From NCBI GenBank assembly GCA_017617315.1, contig JAFZWM010000009.1, forward strand, positions 1 through 46,400: 46,400 nucleotides of DNA, in the 5' to 3' direction. This document shows, one piece after another, positions 7,923-16,696 of this stretch (position 1 is its first letter; every line of letters begins with the position of its first letter). The DNA is from Bacteroidaceae bacterium. GTDB taxonomy: Bacteria; Bacteroidota; Bacteroidia; Bacteroidales; Bacteroidaceae. The position numbers and the translations under genes were made by a program. The notes below the pieces were generated by a model. The model had not been told where the DNA came from, searched no databases, and saw only the letters and a program-made list of their open reading frames with translations.

Positions 7923-10415
7923 TTATTGGCGATTGCGCTTTACGCCTCGCACGGCTTCCGATTCGAGCGGATTGTCGGGCCATGAGTGCTTTGGATATCG
8001 GCGTTTCAGCTCCTTGCGCACCTCGAAATAAGTGTTCTGCCAAAAGCTGTTAAGGTCTTGCGTAAGCTGAACGGGCTTGAATCCGGGCGACAGAAGTTCC
8101 ATCAGCACGGCGCGCTTGCCGTCGTCGATGCGCGGAGTACTGTCCATTCCGAAACATTCCTGAAGGCGCACGCGGAGGATTGGCAACTCCGCTCCCACGC
8201 GATATTCAATCTTTATGCGGCTGCCGGTAGGCACTTTGATGTGTGTCGGCGCAAGACGTTCAACTTCGGTCTGCTGCTCGTATGTCAGTAGCGACCACAG
8301 AGCCTCGCAGAGGTCTATTTTCTTCAGTTCAGCAGTGGTTGTGCTGCTGCCGATGTAGAACGGAAGCCACTCGTCGGCTCGTTTCAGAACCGCATCGGTT
8401 GAGAGATCGGGCAACTGCATTTCGGGATGCCATTCAGCCACTACCGCCACGCGGCGCTGCATGTTCTGCACCTCGTCCGAGAAGTTGAGCATGCTTGTGC
8501 CGTACTTCTGTGCGGCGTTGCAGATTGCTTGTTTTATGGCTTCGGAATTTCCGTCAGAAATAGGCTTTGAGTCTATCAGCAGACAACCAATCTTGTGCTC
8601 GCGTTGTGCCACTATGCAGCCTTGACGGTTATCCCATGATATATTATCTTTTACTTTAGCAAAATCTTTTAAGTCTTTAATATCCAGCGGGGAAGCAAGA
8701 ATAATTTTGTTGTTTATAATCTGCGCCACGGCGAGATTGTCGTAGGCCGACAGAGCATCGTCCTTGTCGATTATGGCCTTGTCGCCGCACGATAGCATGA
8801 ACGTGTTGTATTCGTTTTTCAGAGCCATTGCTATGCGCTCGGGATAGGCCGATGCAAGCAACATTCCGGTGGCATAGATGTTTGGCTCGGCATTGTCTTC
8901 CTTTGTCTTGGCAATGTGGCGGTAGTGCTCGCTTGCCATCATTATGCGTTGCCAGATTCGGCCTGATGCGTTGCCTTTTCGCGCCCTGCGCAAAGCCGAA
9001 AGGCGAGTGTTGATGTCGGCATCGGCGGTGGCTGATGCGTTGCGTATAGAAAGAGGGTCGCGTTCTTCGAGAAGGGCGGCAATGTCGGCTGCCAGAGCCT
9101 TCATTTCGGAGGTTTCGGCGGTGGCGAGCATCTGCGCAATTCGCGGATGGCACGGCAGAGCCGACATCTTGCGTCCGTGTGGCGTAATCTTGCTGTCGTC
9201 AGCTATTGCGCCGAGCATCTTCAGTAGTTCGCGCGCCTGCTCAACCTGCTTTACGGGCGGAGTGGTGAGCCAGGCGATGTTTTCGAGCGGCTTCTCGCCC
9301 CACGCCGTGATGTCGAGCACCATTGGTGTGAGGTCGGCTGTCAGAATCTCCGGCAGTCGGTTCTCGTCCATTCTGTGCTCAGTTGCGAGCGACCACAGAC
9401 GATAGCACACGCCTGGAGCCGTTCGTCCGGCGCGTCCGGTGCGCTGGTTTGCCATATCCATGCTTATCTGCTTGGTCTTCAGATGGCTCAGTCCGCTGCG
9501 AGGGTCGAACACCATTGTCCGGTGCAGTCCTGAGTCGATAACGATGCGCACGCCCTCGATGGTGAGCGATGTCTCGGCAATCGACGTGGCGAGAACGACC
9601 TTGCGCTCGCCCTCGGCACTCGGCGCAATGGCGAGGTTCTGCTCGCGTTGCGAAAGAAGTCCGTAGAGAGGGTAGACGCTCGTCTTTCCGAGCGATTCGC
9701 CAAGCATCTCCTTGCATCGCAGAATCTCGCTTTCGCCCGGCAGAAATGCCAGAATGTCGCCGTTGTGTTCCTTGTGCGCCTGTCTGATGGCGTGGGCTAC
9801 GGCTTCGGCGGAATTCTGCTCGGTAGCCTCATCTTGGCTGTGGATTACGTCTACAGGGAACATTCTGCCTTCGCTCTCGACGATTGGCGCGCCGAGTGTG
9901 CGACTGATGCCCTCGGCATCTATCGTTGCCGACATGATGATTATTTTGAGGTCGGGGCGGATAATCTGTTGAGCCTCGAGCGAAAGGGCAAGGGCGATGT
10001 CGGATGCCAAGTTGCGTTCGTGAAACTCGTCGAAGATGATTGCCGAGACGCCTTCGAGCGTTGAGTCGGCAACAATCATTCGGGTTAGGATACCTTCGGT
10101 AAGTACCTCGATACGAGTGGATTCAGATACCTTATTGTCGAATCTGACGCGGTAGCCCACGGTCTTGCCTACGGGCTCGCCAATCATCTGCGACATTCGT
10201 GCGGCTATCTGTCTTGCAGCCAGTCGGCGCGGTTCGAGCATCAGAATCTTGCCATCGTCGGGCAGACCTTGCATAATCGTGAGCGGCAGAACAGTCGATT
10301 TTCCGGCTCCCGGAGGGGCGGTAATCACAACGCGACTGTCGGTTTTCAGAATTTCGTTAACCTTGCCGGCTATCTGCATGGCTGGCAGATTATCGGCATA
10401 TTTTATTGTAATCAT
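7923..10415 (-). CDS. hrpB: ATP-dependent helicase HrpB
   Basis: This is a DEAH-box superfamily 2 helicase of the HrpB type, 830 residues, the normal length. Walker A is APPGAGKS at residues 33-40. Motif II is DEFHERN, followed by MSATID as motif III. The helicase C domain contains TSIAETSLTIEGVRIVIDSG and QRTGRAGRTAPG. The HrpB-specific C-terminal region is complete. HrpB proteins are widespread in bacteria but their substrate is poorly known. The ATG lies 15 bp after the stop of the VWA gene and no terminator or promoter is seen between them, so hrpB is probably the last gene of the RavA-ViaA transcription unit. Confidence 0.93.
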   Translation of the reverse strand: MITIKYADNLPAMQIAGKVNEILKTDSRVVITAPPGAGKSTVLPLTIMQGLPDDGKILMLEPRRLAARQIAARMSQMIGEPVGKTVGYRVRFDNKVSESTRIEVLTEGILTRMIVADSTLEGVSAIIFDEFHERNLASDIALALSLEAQQIIRPDLKIIIMSATIDAEGISRTLGAPIVESEGRMFPVDVIHSQDEATEQNSAEAVAHAIRQAHKEHNGDILAFLPGESEILRCKEMLGESLGKTSVYPLYGLLSQREQNLAIAPSAEGERKVVLATSIAETSLTIEGVRIVIDSGLHRTMVFDPRSGLSHLKTKQISMDMANQRTGRAGRTAPGVCYRLWSLATEHRMDENRLPEILTADLTPMVLDITAWGEKPLENIAWLTTPPVKQVEQARELLKMLGAIADDSKITPHGRKMSALPCHPRIAQMLATAETSEMKALAADIAALLEERDPLSIRNASATADADINTRLSALRRARKGNASGRIWQRIMMASEHYRHIAKTKEDNAEPNIYATGMLLASAYPERIAMALKNEYNTFMLSCGDKAIIDKDDALSAYDNLAVAQIINNKIILASPLDIKDLKDFAKVKDNISWDNRQGCIVAQREHKIGCLLIDSKPISDGNSEAIKQAICNAAQKYGTSMLNFSDEVQNMQRRVAVVAEWHPEMQLPDLSTDAVLKRADEWLPFYIGSSTTTAELKKIDLCEALWSLLTYEQQTEVERLAPTHIKVPTGSRIKIEYRVGAELPILRVRLQECFGMDSTPRIDDGKRAVLMELLSPGFKPVQLTQDLNSFWQNTYFEVRKELKRRYPKHSWPDNPLESEAVRGVKRNRQ

Positions 10416-10430
10416 CAGTATAATAATCTT

Positions 10431-11828
10431 TTACAAGTTGAAAATCTCATCGGCACATTTCAGATAATCGTTCGATTCGGGAGGGTCGAAGGCGATGTCG
10501 AAAATTCTCATTCCCTTCTGTTTCTGCCTTTTGAGCCGTGCCCAAGTATCGTCGCGCATCGGGTCGAGACGGAAATCGGAGAGGATGAGCAAATCGGCCG
10601 TGTTGAAATCGGCTTCTTCCATCTTCTTCACGGCATCCTCGACCGCAGGGGCGATGTCCGAGCCTTTGTGAAAGCTTACGCAGAGAAAGTGTACGAGCTT
10701 CTTGAAGTCGAGTTCAAGATTTCGGATTGTTATTGTAGAAATGTTCTCTGAAAAATTGATTATGTGGAACGGTCGCTGACGCGCATCGTTCATCTCGGCA
10801 ATGGCAAGGATTATGCTTTTGCTCATAACCTCGGCATAGCCCATCATGGATGCCGATGTGTCTACGCAGATGATGAAAGGACCTTTGCGTTCGGGTTCTT
10901 CGGCTTCGTTGCCTTTCTGGTTTGTGCGGTCGAGACGTGCACGCTCCTTGCTTGCGTATTCGAAAACCTGCAACTTCTTCTCGCGCATCTTGCGCATAAA
11001 GATTGGTTGAAGTTCTTTGTCGCTTAAAAACGTATATTCTATTGGCAATAAAGATGTTATATTGTTGCCTTCTACAATGCCGACGATGTCGCTGTGGGTG
11101 GCATGGCGAGTTGTCCAGCCGTTTTTAGAGCCCGATTTTGCCGCGTGGTTACGCTTTCTTACTGATTGCTCCCGACCTATTTTTTCGACAATCTCCTTAA
11201 CCTTGCTGCTCTTCTTGGCATATCGCTTGTACTCGAAAATCTCGTCTATGACTTCTTCCTTCTCGTCGCGCAGAAGATACATCAGCCGCGACAGCTTTCC
11301 GCCGCTTCCGATGGCGAATTTCAGCCTTACTTTCTTGTAGATTCGGGCTTGCTCGGCGCAGAATTCGTCGCACAGACGGTTTATGTGCTGCATCTGGAAG
11401 TTAAATTCCATGTCGTACAAGAGCCGCCGCCATTTCTGCATGAAGATGCTGCGCTGCGTGGCAAATTCGGCGGTGCGGACGCGGTATCGTCTAAGGTTTT
11501 GCAGATGGTAGTCTATGTTAAATTCCTCTACGTCGTAGAAGCGCAAGAAGTTGTAGCGCATCTGCGAAAGGAAGATGAGCATCTCTTGGTCGCTCTTTAA
11601 CTCGCACAGGTTCAGCGTGTTCCACTGCCCATTGTATTTTGAATAGAGCGATTGCAGCGACAGGCATGTGCGGCCGAAATAATTGTCGGCCTGCGACTTT
11701 AGTTCCGTCTCGGTGGCTATTCCGTTGCTAATGAGTGAGTTCTCGTCTTTTCGAATGCGCCTCATCAGCATGTCGCGATACAGCTCCAGCAGATATTCGT
11801 ATGCTAATCGTTCGTCAGCCTTGTCCAT
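10431..11828 (-). CDS. ViaA-like VWA-domain protein
   Basis: It has 465 residues. The N-terminal ~280 residues are helical and charged without a named domain. The C-terminal part is a von Willebrand A domain with the metal site motif DTSASM in FIICVDTSASMMGYAEVM, and SDFRLDPMRDDTW further on. In Escherichia coli, ViaA is the VWA partner of the MoxR ATPase RavA, and the same order is seen here: the gene overlaps the end of the ATPase gene by 14 bp. The RavA-ViaA pair acts as a chaperone-like system on respiratory complexes in enterobacteria; that role is only presumed here. The start at 11828 sits inside the ATPase gene, giving translational coupling. Confidence 0.85.
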   Translation of the reverse strand: MDKADERLAYEYLLELYRDMLMRRIRKDENSLISNGIATETELKSQADNYFGRTCLSLQSLYSKYNGQWNTLNLCELKSDQEMLIFLSQMRYNFLRFYDVEEFNIDYHLQNLRRYRVRTAEFATQRSIFMQKWRRLLYDMEFNFQMQHINRLCDEFCAEQARIYKKVRLKFAIGSGGKLSRLMYLLRDEKEEVIDEIFEYKRYAKKSSKVKEIVEKIGREQSVRKRNHAAKSGSKNGWTTRHATHSDIVGIVEGNNITSLLPIEYTFLSDKELQPIFMRKMREKKLQVFEYASKERARLDRTNQKGNEAEEPERKGPFIICVDTSASMMGYAEVMSKSIILAIAEMNDARQRPFHIINFSENISTITIRNLELDFKKLVHFLCVSFHKGSDIAPAVEDAVKKMEEADFNTADLLILSDFRLDPMRDDTWARLKRQKQKGMRIFDIAFDPPESNDYLKCADEIFNL

Positions 11829-13380
11829 AATACGTCTGCTGAATTTCCTTTATCTCGTTGTTATAGTCGGTAATTTCGGTGCGCATCTCCTTGAAAGCCT
11901 TTCTGAGGGCGCGTTTCTGGCGGTTGTCGATAAACAGACTGCCGTTGATGTATTCGGCCTCTTCGGCTTCGAGATGCTTGTATTCGTCGAGCAGAAGCTG
12001 GTAATGGTCGATACATTTGCCGATGCGGTTCTCGATGTCCTTGTCTGTATGGTTAAGGTCGAGAGGCTGTGCATCTTGCTCAAGCTCAAGCGGATAGGAA
12101 GTGCCTGATATGATGACCGAGCGCACGCCCTTGCTTATCTGGATGATGTTGCGAGGGTCGATGTTCAGGAGTTTTGTGCGGTCGTATCGCTTCAGAACAT
12201 AGGTGTTTGTCATGTTCTTTGGCTTGCTGAAGTAGAACATCGTGCTTTCGTTCATCTTCAGAGACTCGTACTCGGCGGCATAGATTAGCACCCGGCCGCG
12301 CGTTGAGTAGCCGTTAATCTGATGGAAGAACGAGTTTACCGTCTTTATGCTGTGGTCGGTCATCTCCTTAACGCTTGTAAACGAACGCATATCGTCCTGA
12401 ATACGAAGTACTTCCTGACGGAGGTCTTCGAGCCCGATTCCGATTCTCATTCCTTGGTGGATGCCTTTGTTTACAATCTCTTCGATGTCGTCGAGCTGTT
12501 CGGGATTGTCCCACAGACAGTACATCATCAGCGAGCAGTCGGCATAATGGATGCTTGCCTCGTCGTTGATGAAGGCGGCGGTTCGCATCAGTCCGAAAAT
12601 CTTCTTCCAGCGGCGGTCGGAGATGTAGAGAGACTGTCGCTCTTCCTCGCGCTCGTCGTGCTGATTGTACTCGTCGATGAGGTTTTTTATGGCATGAATC
12701 GTCTGCATTATTCCGGCTGAATAGGCCGTCTGCTTGCTTTGCTCGTGCCATTCGCGATATTCTTCCTCGTTGAAAGCCAGAGAGTTGTCTATCTCGGCCT
12801 CAATCTGTTCGTTGTCGGATGTTATCATGTACTCGAAACTGCTCGGGTCTTCGATAGGGTTCACGAAGTAGCGAATCAGGAATCTGTCCCACAGTGCTTC
12901 GAGTCCTTCGCCCTCGGCAGGCAGCTCGTTCGATGCCGAAATCAGAAGTTTCAGCGGTAGCGGAAGGGTGTTCTGTCCGTTGCGGAAAATCTTCTCGTTG
13001 AGCACCGTCAGAAGGGTGTTCTGAATGCTCGGGCCTGCCTTCCAGATCTCGTCGAGGAAGACCACGTCGGCCTCGGGCAGATAGCCGTCGGTTATGTGCT
13101 CGTACTTGTCCTCGTCTTTCAGTCGGGAGATTGAGACAGGGCCGAAAATCTCGTCGGGCGTAGAGAAGCGCGACATCAGATATTCGAAGTTCTTGCCGTC
13201 TCTGAAGGCTTGTTTCATTCTTCTGGCAATCATTGACTTTGCCACTCCGGGAGGGCCCAGAAGAAAGATGCTCTCGCCGGCAACGGCACACAGCAACGAC
13301 AATGCAACGGCCTGTTCCTTCTCGTACAGACCGTTGCACAGTTGTTTAAGTAATAAGTCGGTTCGCTCTTTGCGGTTCAT
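11815..13380 (-). CDS. ravA: MoxR-family AAA+ ATPase, RavA-like
   Basis: This 521-residue AAA+ ATPase has Walker A GPPGVAKS at residues 42-49, VVFLDEIWKAGPSIQNTLL as Walker B and sensor region, and ISASNELP as sensor 1. These are typical of MoxR ATPases, with the RavA-type extension afterwards. The C-terminal ~200 residues are charged and helical. RavA forms hexamers that remodel targets together with ViaA. The ATG lies directly after the stop of an 83-residue membrane protein gene and the 3' end overlaps the VWA gene. The gene name rests on domain layout and partner; sequence identity to RavA could not be measured. Confidence 0.85.
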   Translation of the reverse strand: MNRKERTDLLLKQLCNGLYEKEQAVALSLLCAVAGESIFLLGPPGVAKSMIARRMKQAFRDGKNFEYLMSRFSTPDEIFGPVSISRLKDEDKYEHITDGYLPEADVVFLDEIWKAGPSIQNTLLTVLNEKIFRNGQNTLPLPLKLLISASNELPAEGEGLEALWDRFLIRYFVNPIEDPSSFEYMITSDNEQIEAEIDNSLAFNEEEYREWHEQSKQTAYSAGIMQTIHAIKNLIDEYNQHDEREEERQSLYISDRRWKKIFGLMRTAAFINDEASIHYADCSLMMYCLWDNPEQLDDIEEIVNKGIHQGMRIGIGLEDLRQEVLRIQDDMRSFTSVKEMTDHSIKTVNSFFHQINGYSTRGRVLIYAAEYESLKMNESTMFYFSKPKNMTNTYVLKRYDRTKLLNIDPRNIIQISKGVRSVIISGTSYPLELEQDAQPLDLNHTDKDIENRIGKCIDHYQLLLDEYKHLEAEEAEYINGSLFIDNRQKRALRKAFKEMRTEITDYNNEIKEIQQTYYGQG

Positions 13381-13632
13381 TTACAGAGTAAAGCGGATTA
13401 TGAACTCAACAATCTTGATTCCCAGCGCGCCGAATCCAATCATGTAGAAGAGCGCCTTGTCGTCGGGATTCATGAAGTAGACGACTACGGTTGCTACGGC
13501 GGCGATGATGAACAGGGCATTGAGCACGGCGCGAACCTTTTCGGTTGGGAACTCTTTCTTGGAACTCTTGCCGAGCTTCTTGTCGGCATTCTGTGCCTCT
13601 TCGATTATTTTGTCAATTTCTTCAGCGTTCAT
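13381..13632 (-). CDS. Small two-segment membrane protein upstream of ravA
   Basis: It has 83 residues. A charged N-terminal helix (about 1-32, rich in E and K) precedes two hydrophobic segments (around 36-53 and 60-80), the second ending in FIIRFTL. No family is recognised. The stop codon touches the ATG of the RavA-like ATPase, so it heads the operon of membrane protein, ATPase, VWA protein and helicase. The arrangement suggests that it could tether or recruit the ATPase complex to the inner membrane, which is inference only. Confidence 0.8.
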   Translation of the reverse strand: MNAEEIDKIIEEAQNADKKLGKSSKKEFPTEKVRAVLNALFIIAAVATVVVYFMNPDDKALFYMIGFGALGIKIVEFIIRFTL

Positions 13633-13664
13633 AAAATAATGTGTTGATAAGAAACATTTTGTTG

Positions 13665-13672
13665 CAAAATTA
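13665..13672 (-). promoter_or_regulatory. -7 element of the membrane protein-ravA-viaA-hrpB operon
   Basis: The minus strand reads TAATTTTG, matching TAnnTTTG, 32 bp before the first ATG of the operon. No convincing -33 TTTG was found. Confidence 0.55.
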
Positions 13673-13835
13673 CAAAAAACGAGCGAAAGGCGGAAATGAA
13701 AGCCTACTTTTCTTTTCCGTCAGACTGGTGTATATGCTACTGCCCGTTGCCTGAGGAGTTCTTTCTTTGTTTCTTCAATTCTTCTTTTTCCTTCCGTACG
13801 AGTTCTTTCATTCGCTGCGACTGTGCTCTTGCTTG

Positions 13836-14108
13836 TTAGACTGTAAAGTGCATCGATAGTACACGAGCGTTTTCCTTCATACATCTTTCGTCCCACTCTT
13901 TGTGAAAGTCGTTCTGATAATTGTCGTTTCTCACTTTGCCCAGTTCTTTCATTCTGCGATACACGGCCAGGCAGTGAATTATCATTTTGCGCGCTCCTTC
14001 CTTGCTCTTGTGCGCTTCTGTCTGCATCTTCGGAGTTACCAGTCTGTTCTCCAGACAATACTGCGTTGCTTCGTGTATTTCTTCCATCAGTTTTTCTTTC
14101 TCGTCCAT
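13836..14108 (-). CDS. Small hypothetical protein, possibly cut short by an in-frame stop
   Basis: It has 90 residues, is highly charged and helical, starts MDEKEKLMEEIHEATQYCL and belongs to no family I recognise. The frame is open further upstream (another ATG at 14153), and a complete promoter lies at 14195-14226, which supports transcription of this strand. After the TAA at 13836-13838 the same frame continues without a stop for another 32 codons, to a TAG at 13737-13739. That stretch is equally charged (MKELVRKEKEELKKQRKN), as if one protein of about 123 residues had been split by a nonsense change. The 90-residue form may be functional or a remnant. Confidence 0.5.
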   Translation of the reverse strand: MDEKEKLMEEIHEATQYCLENRLVTPKMQTEAHKSKEGARKMIIHCLAVYRRMKELGKVRNDNYQNDFHKEWDERCMKENARVLSMHFTV

Positions 14109-14194
14109 AATAATACTCGTTTTTTTGTTCTGAAAAAGGGTTGTATTCGGCATCCGGCAGGTCAGATGTGTCTCTTCGTTAAGCCCGAACATGG

Positions 14195-14226
14195 CAAAAC
14201 TATCAAATCCTGACGACTTTGCCAAA
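14195..14226 (-). promoter_or_regulatory. Promoter for the small charged protein
   Basis: On the minus strand, TTTG (14223-14226), a 20-bp spacer, then TAGTTTTG (14195-14202) give a full match to the Bacteroidetes consensus. It is about 85 bp before the ATG at 14108. Confidence 0.65.
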
Positions 14227-14313
14227 TCTTCATTCTTCTAATTTCCTGAACATCTTTTCCTGCAGAAAAACTCCGCCGAAATCAAAAAATATATAAATCT
14301 TTGTAAAAACTTG

Positions 14314-14334
14314 GTACTTTGTATTGCATAGTAC
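14314..14334. promoter_or_regulatory. Candidate PadR operator
   Basis: The inverted repeat GTACT-N11-AGTAC covers the -33 TTG (14324-14326) of the padR-pspC promoter. Its position suits autorepression by the PadR-family protein encoded just downstream. The assignment is from position and symmetry only. Confidence 0.45.
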
Positions 14335-14354
14335 TAAAACTTTACATATATTTG
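14324..14354 (+). promoter_or_regulatory. Promoter of the padR-pspC operon
   Basis: TTG (14324-14326), a 20-bp spacer and TATATTTG (14347-14354) match the Bacteroidetes pattern. The ATG at 14385 follows a short leader. Confidence 0.7.
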
Positions 14355-14384
14355 CAACCGAAATCATTCAAAAAACCTTGGAAT

Positions 14385-14720
14385 ATGAATATAGAAAATG
14401 CAAAGTCGCAGATGAGGAAGGGAATGTTGGAGTACTGCGTGCTGCTGCTCCTGCGCCACGGACCGTCCTATGCAAGTGACATAATTCAGCAGCTGAAGCA
14501 GGCAGAACTGCTGGTGGTAGAGGGCACGCTCTATCCGCTGCTAACACGCCTGAAAAACGACGGACTGCTGCAATACGAGTGGCAGGAGTCTACGCAAGGA
14601 CCTCCGCGCAAGTATTACGCCCTGAGTGCCGAGGGCGAGAAGTTTCTCGAAGGGCTCGACGCGGCTTGGGTTGAACTGTCGAGCACGGTTAGTTATCTCA
14701 AAAACATTCATCTTAAATAA
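14385..14720 (+). CDS. PadR-family transcriptional regulator
   Basis: This 111-residue winged-helix regulator starts at the ATG at 14385. A longer frame from 14319 would begin inside the promoter, so it was not used. The PadR motifs are clear: GMLEYCVLLLLRHGPSYAS in the first helices, LVVEGTLYPLLTRLKNDGLL as the recognition and wing region, and GPPRKYYALSAEGEKFL before the C-terminal dimerisation helix. It is 9 bp upstream of the PspC gene, a pairing common in Bacteroidetes, in which the regulator probably controls its own operon and responds to envelope stress. The inverted repeat over its promoter is the likely binding site. Confidence 0.93.
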   Translation: MNIENAKSQMRKGMLEYCVLLLLRHGPSYASDIIQQLKQAELLVVEGTLYPLLTRLKNDGLLQYEWQESTQGPPRKYYALSAEGEKFLEGLDAAWVELSSTVSYLKNIHLK

Positions 14721-14729
14721 CAAGGAAAT

Positions 14730-16499
14730 ATGAAGAAAAACATTACCATAAATATGTGCGGACGCCTCTATCAGATTGACGAGGACGCTTGTAATTTGTT
14801 GCAAAAATACATTGAATCGCTCCGCTCGTCGTTTGGACGGCAGGAAGGCGGCGACGAAATTGTCGATGACATTGAGGCTCGCATTGCCGAACTCTTCGAC
14901 GAACTGAAGAAAGACGGCATTGAGGCCATTACGATAGACGATGTAAAAGCCATCATAACCCGAATTGGCGAGCCTGAACAACTTGCCGGCGAGGAAGAGA
15001 AAGAAAACGCAGGCGAGGAGACTCGCTCGGCTGGGCAGAAGATGTACGACAACTTCCGCTCGCGCACTGCCGGAAAGCGTCTGTTCCGCAACCCTAAGGA
15101 CAAGATGATTGCCGGCGTTCTCTCGGGCTTGGCAGCCTACACCAATACCGATGCCGTGATATGGCGAATAATAGCCGTAATTCTGTTCTTCTTCTACGGC
15201 GTGGGACTCATTGCCTACATCGTTCTGGCAATTGTTGTGCCTGTGGCTACCACTGATGAGGATTTCCGCCAGATGCATGGCGAAGGCACTCCGCAGGATG
15301 AGTCGTCAAGACCGCGAACATCGAACCGGAAACTCTTCCGCAATCCTAACGACAAGATGGTTGCCGGCGTTCTTTCGGGCTTGGCTGCTTACACCAATAC
15401 CGATGTCATAATATGGCGAATCCTCGCCATCGTCTTCACGTTCTTCTATGGCATTGGGCTCATTTTGTATATAGTTTTGGCAATAATCTTGCCCGAGGCG
15501 ATAACTCCCGAGGAGAAGTTGCGGATGAGGGGGCGCGAGGTTAATCCGCAGAATCTGGCAGATGCCGTAACCGACAAAGAGCCTGTCAGACATCACGGTT
15601 TGCTTGCATCGCTCTTCTCTGTTCTGCTTAAGATTGTCATAATCTTTGCCGTTGGCATTGCCGTTATCATTGGCATTGCGCTCTGCGTTGTGTTCTTGGC
15701 GGTTCTCGTGGTTCTTGTTGCGGCCATCTCTCTGCCTGTTGATGGCGATATGGCTTGCACCTTGCAGTCTATGGGCTTTGCCGAGATTTGGCATGAAAAT
15801 CCGCTGGTTCTGTATGCCTTTCTTGTGAGCCTTCTTGCCCTTCTGCTCATTCCTATTTACTCAATCATTCACATGCTTCTGTCTTTTGGCGGAAAGGTCA
15901 AGGCAATGGGCGTTGTTCAGCGCATAGTGTTTATAGTTCTGTGGATTGCGTCTCTCTGTTGTTTCGTGCCTTGCTGCATTTATATTGTGCATACCCACAA
16001 CAGCAAGTACACGGTTGTTATCCGTGATGATTATGTAGAAGAATCGATAAAGCAATGTGGTAATGACAATGACGATAACTTGGCTTATGTCGATCAGCAC
16101 AACGTTTTTGAACTAAAGGACAGCGTTGCTTATCGTAGCCTGTATTTTGATAGTGTAGAGCCTGGCGTTTATCGTTTTACATGCAAGGCTCGTTCGCTGG
16201 GCAAGGGCGTATGTGTTTTTGTTATGAATAACGATGGCACAAGATGGCAGAAAGAGATTCCCGTAACGGCGAATGCTGAGAATAGTCCGAAGGCAGCCAA
16301 GAATAAGCAACGCGCGGCTGATGCAGAAAAGGATGTCAAAGCCGAAGAATGGACTGATGTTGCCATCGACAGCATTAGCGTAACAGAATCTGGCAGAATG
16401 GCATACGGCGTGTGTCTGGGCGAGAATCATACAGGCATAAAGTGCGATGGACTCGATTATTCTGTTAAGGATTTCAGACTTGTACGCATAAGCTTGTAG
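14730..16499 (+). CDS. PspC-domain membrane protein with duplicated PspC domain
   Basis: It has 589 residues. The N-terminal ~90 residues are a soluble charged region (IVDDIEARIAELFDELKK). Two PspC domains follow, at about residues 117-172 and 200-256. Both contain LFRNP-DKM-AGVLSGLAAYTNTD, then two hydrophobic helices. Three or four more hydrophobic segments (about 300-430) precede a C-terminal extracytoplasmic domain of ~150 residues with basic and acidic stretches. PspC proteins are toxin-neutralising or stress-response inner-membrane proteins. The two domains are so alike, also at DNA level (about 15073-15250 and 15326-15500), that a recent internal duplication is likely. It is co-transcribed with the PadR regulator and ends at a strong terminator. 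Confidence 0.9.
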   Translation: MKKNITINMCGRLYQIDEDACNLLQKYIESLRSSFGRQEGGDEIVDDIEARIAELFDELKKDGIEAITIDDVKAIITRIGEPEQLAGEEEKENAGEETRSAGQKMYDNFRSRTAGKRLFRNPKDKMIAGVLSGLAAYTNTDAVIWRIIAVILFFFYGVGLIAYIVLAIVVPVATTDEDFRQMHGEGTPQDESSRPRTSNRKLFRNPNDKMVAGVLSGLAAYTNTDVIIWRILAIVFTFFYGIGLILYIVLAIILPEAITPEEKLRMRGREVNPQNLADAVTDKEPVRHHGLLASLFSVLLKIVIIFAVGIAVIIGIALCVVFLAVLVVLVAAISLPVDGDMACTLQSMGFAEIWHENPLVLYAFLVSLLALLLIPIYSIIHMLLSFGGKVKAMGVVQRIVFIVLWIASLCCFVPCCIYIVHTHNSKYTVVIRDDYVEESIKQCGNDNDDNLAYVDQHNVFELKDSVAYRSLYFDSVEPGVYRFTCKARSLGKGVCVFVMNNDGTRWQKEIPVTANAENSPKAAKNKQRAADAEKDVKAEEWTDVAIDSISVTESGRMAYGVCLGENHTGIKCDGLDYSVKDFRLVRISL

Positions 16500-16536
16500 C
16501 ATCATGAAGAAGAAATAAAGCAATTATTACGAGCTT

Positions 16537-16580
16537 AAAGGACGAAGTTTTTTGGTGCTTCGTCCTTTATTTTTGTTTTT
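16537..16580 (+). terminator. Terminator of the padR-pspC operon
   Basis: AAAGGACGAAG (16537-16547) pairs with CTTCGTCCTTT (16558-16568) around a 10-nt loop, followed by ATTTTTGTTTTT. Confidence 0.85.
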
Positions 16581-16696
16581 CCGTCTAAAAACGTTCTGTT
16601 TTAGGCGTTTTGACAGAATTTGTTGCTATTTTAGCACAATGAAATGTGCCGACCGTCGGCAACAGCTAATTATAATCATTTAATACAAAAACAGTT

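Noticed and set aside
13720-14058. 112-codon frame overlapping the small charged gene
   Set aside because: The peptide lacks regular structure, and the alternative frame has charged-helix composition on both sides of its stop, so that frame was preferred.
14541-15278. 245-codon open frame on the minus strand
   Set aside because: Antisense to padR-pspC, both of which are well supported; the frame is a by-product of codon bias.
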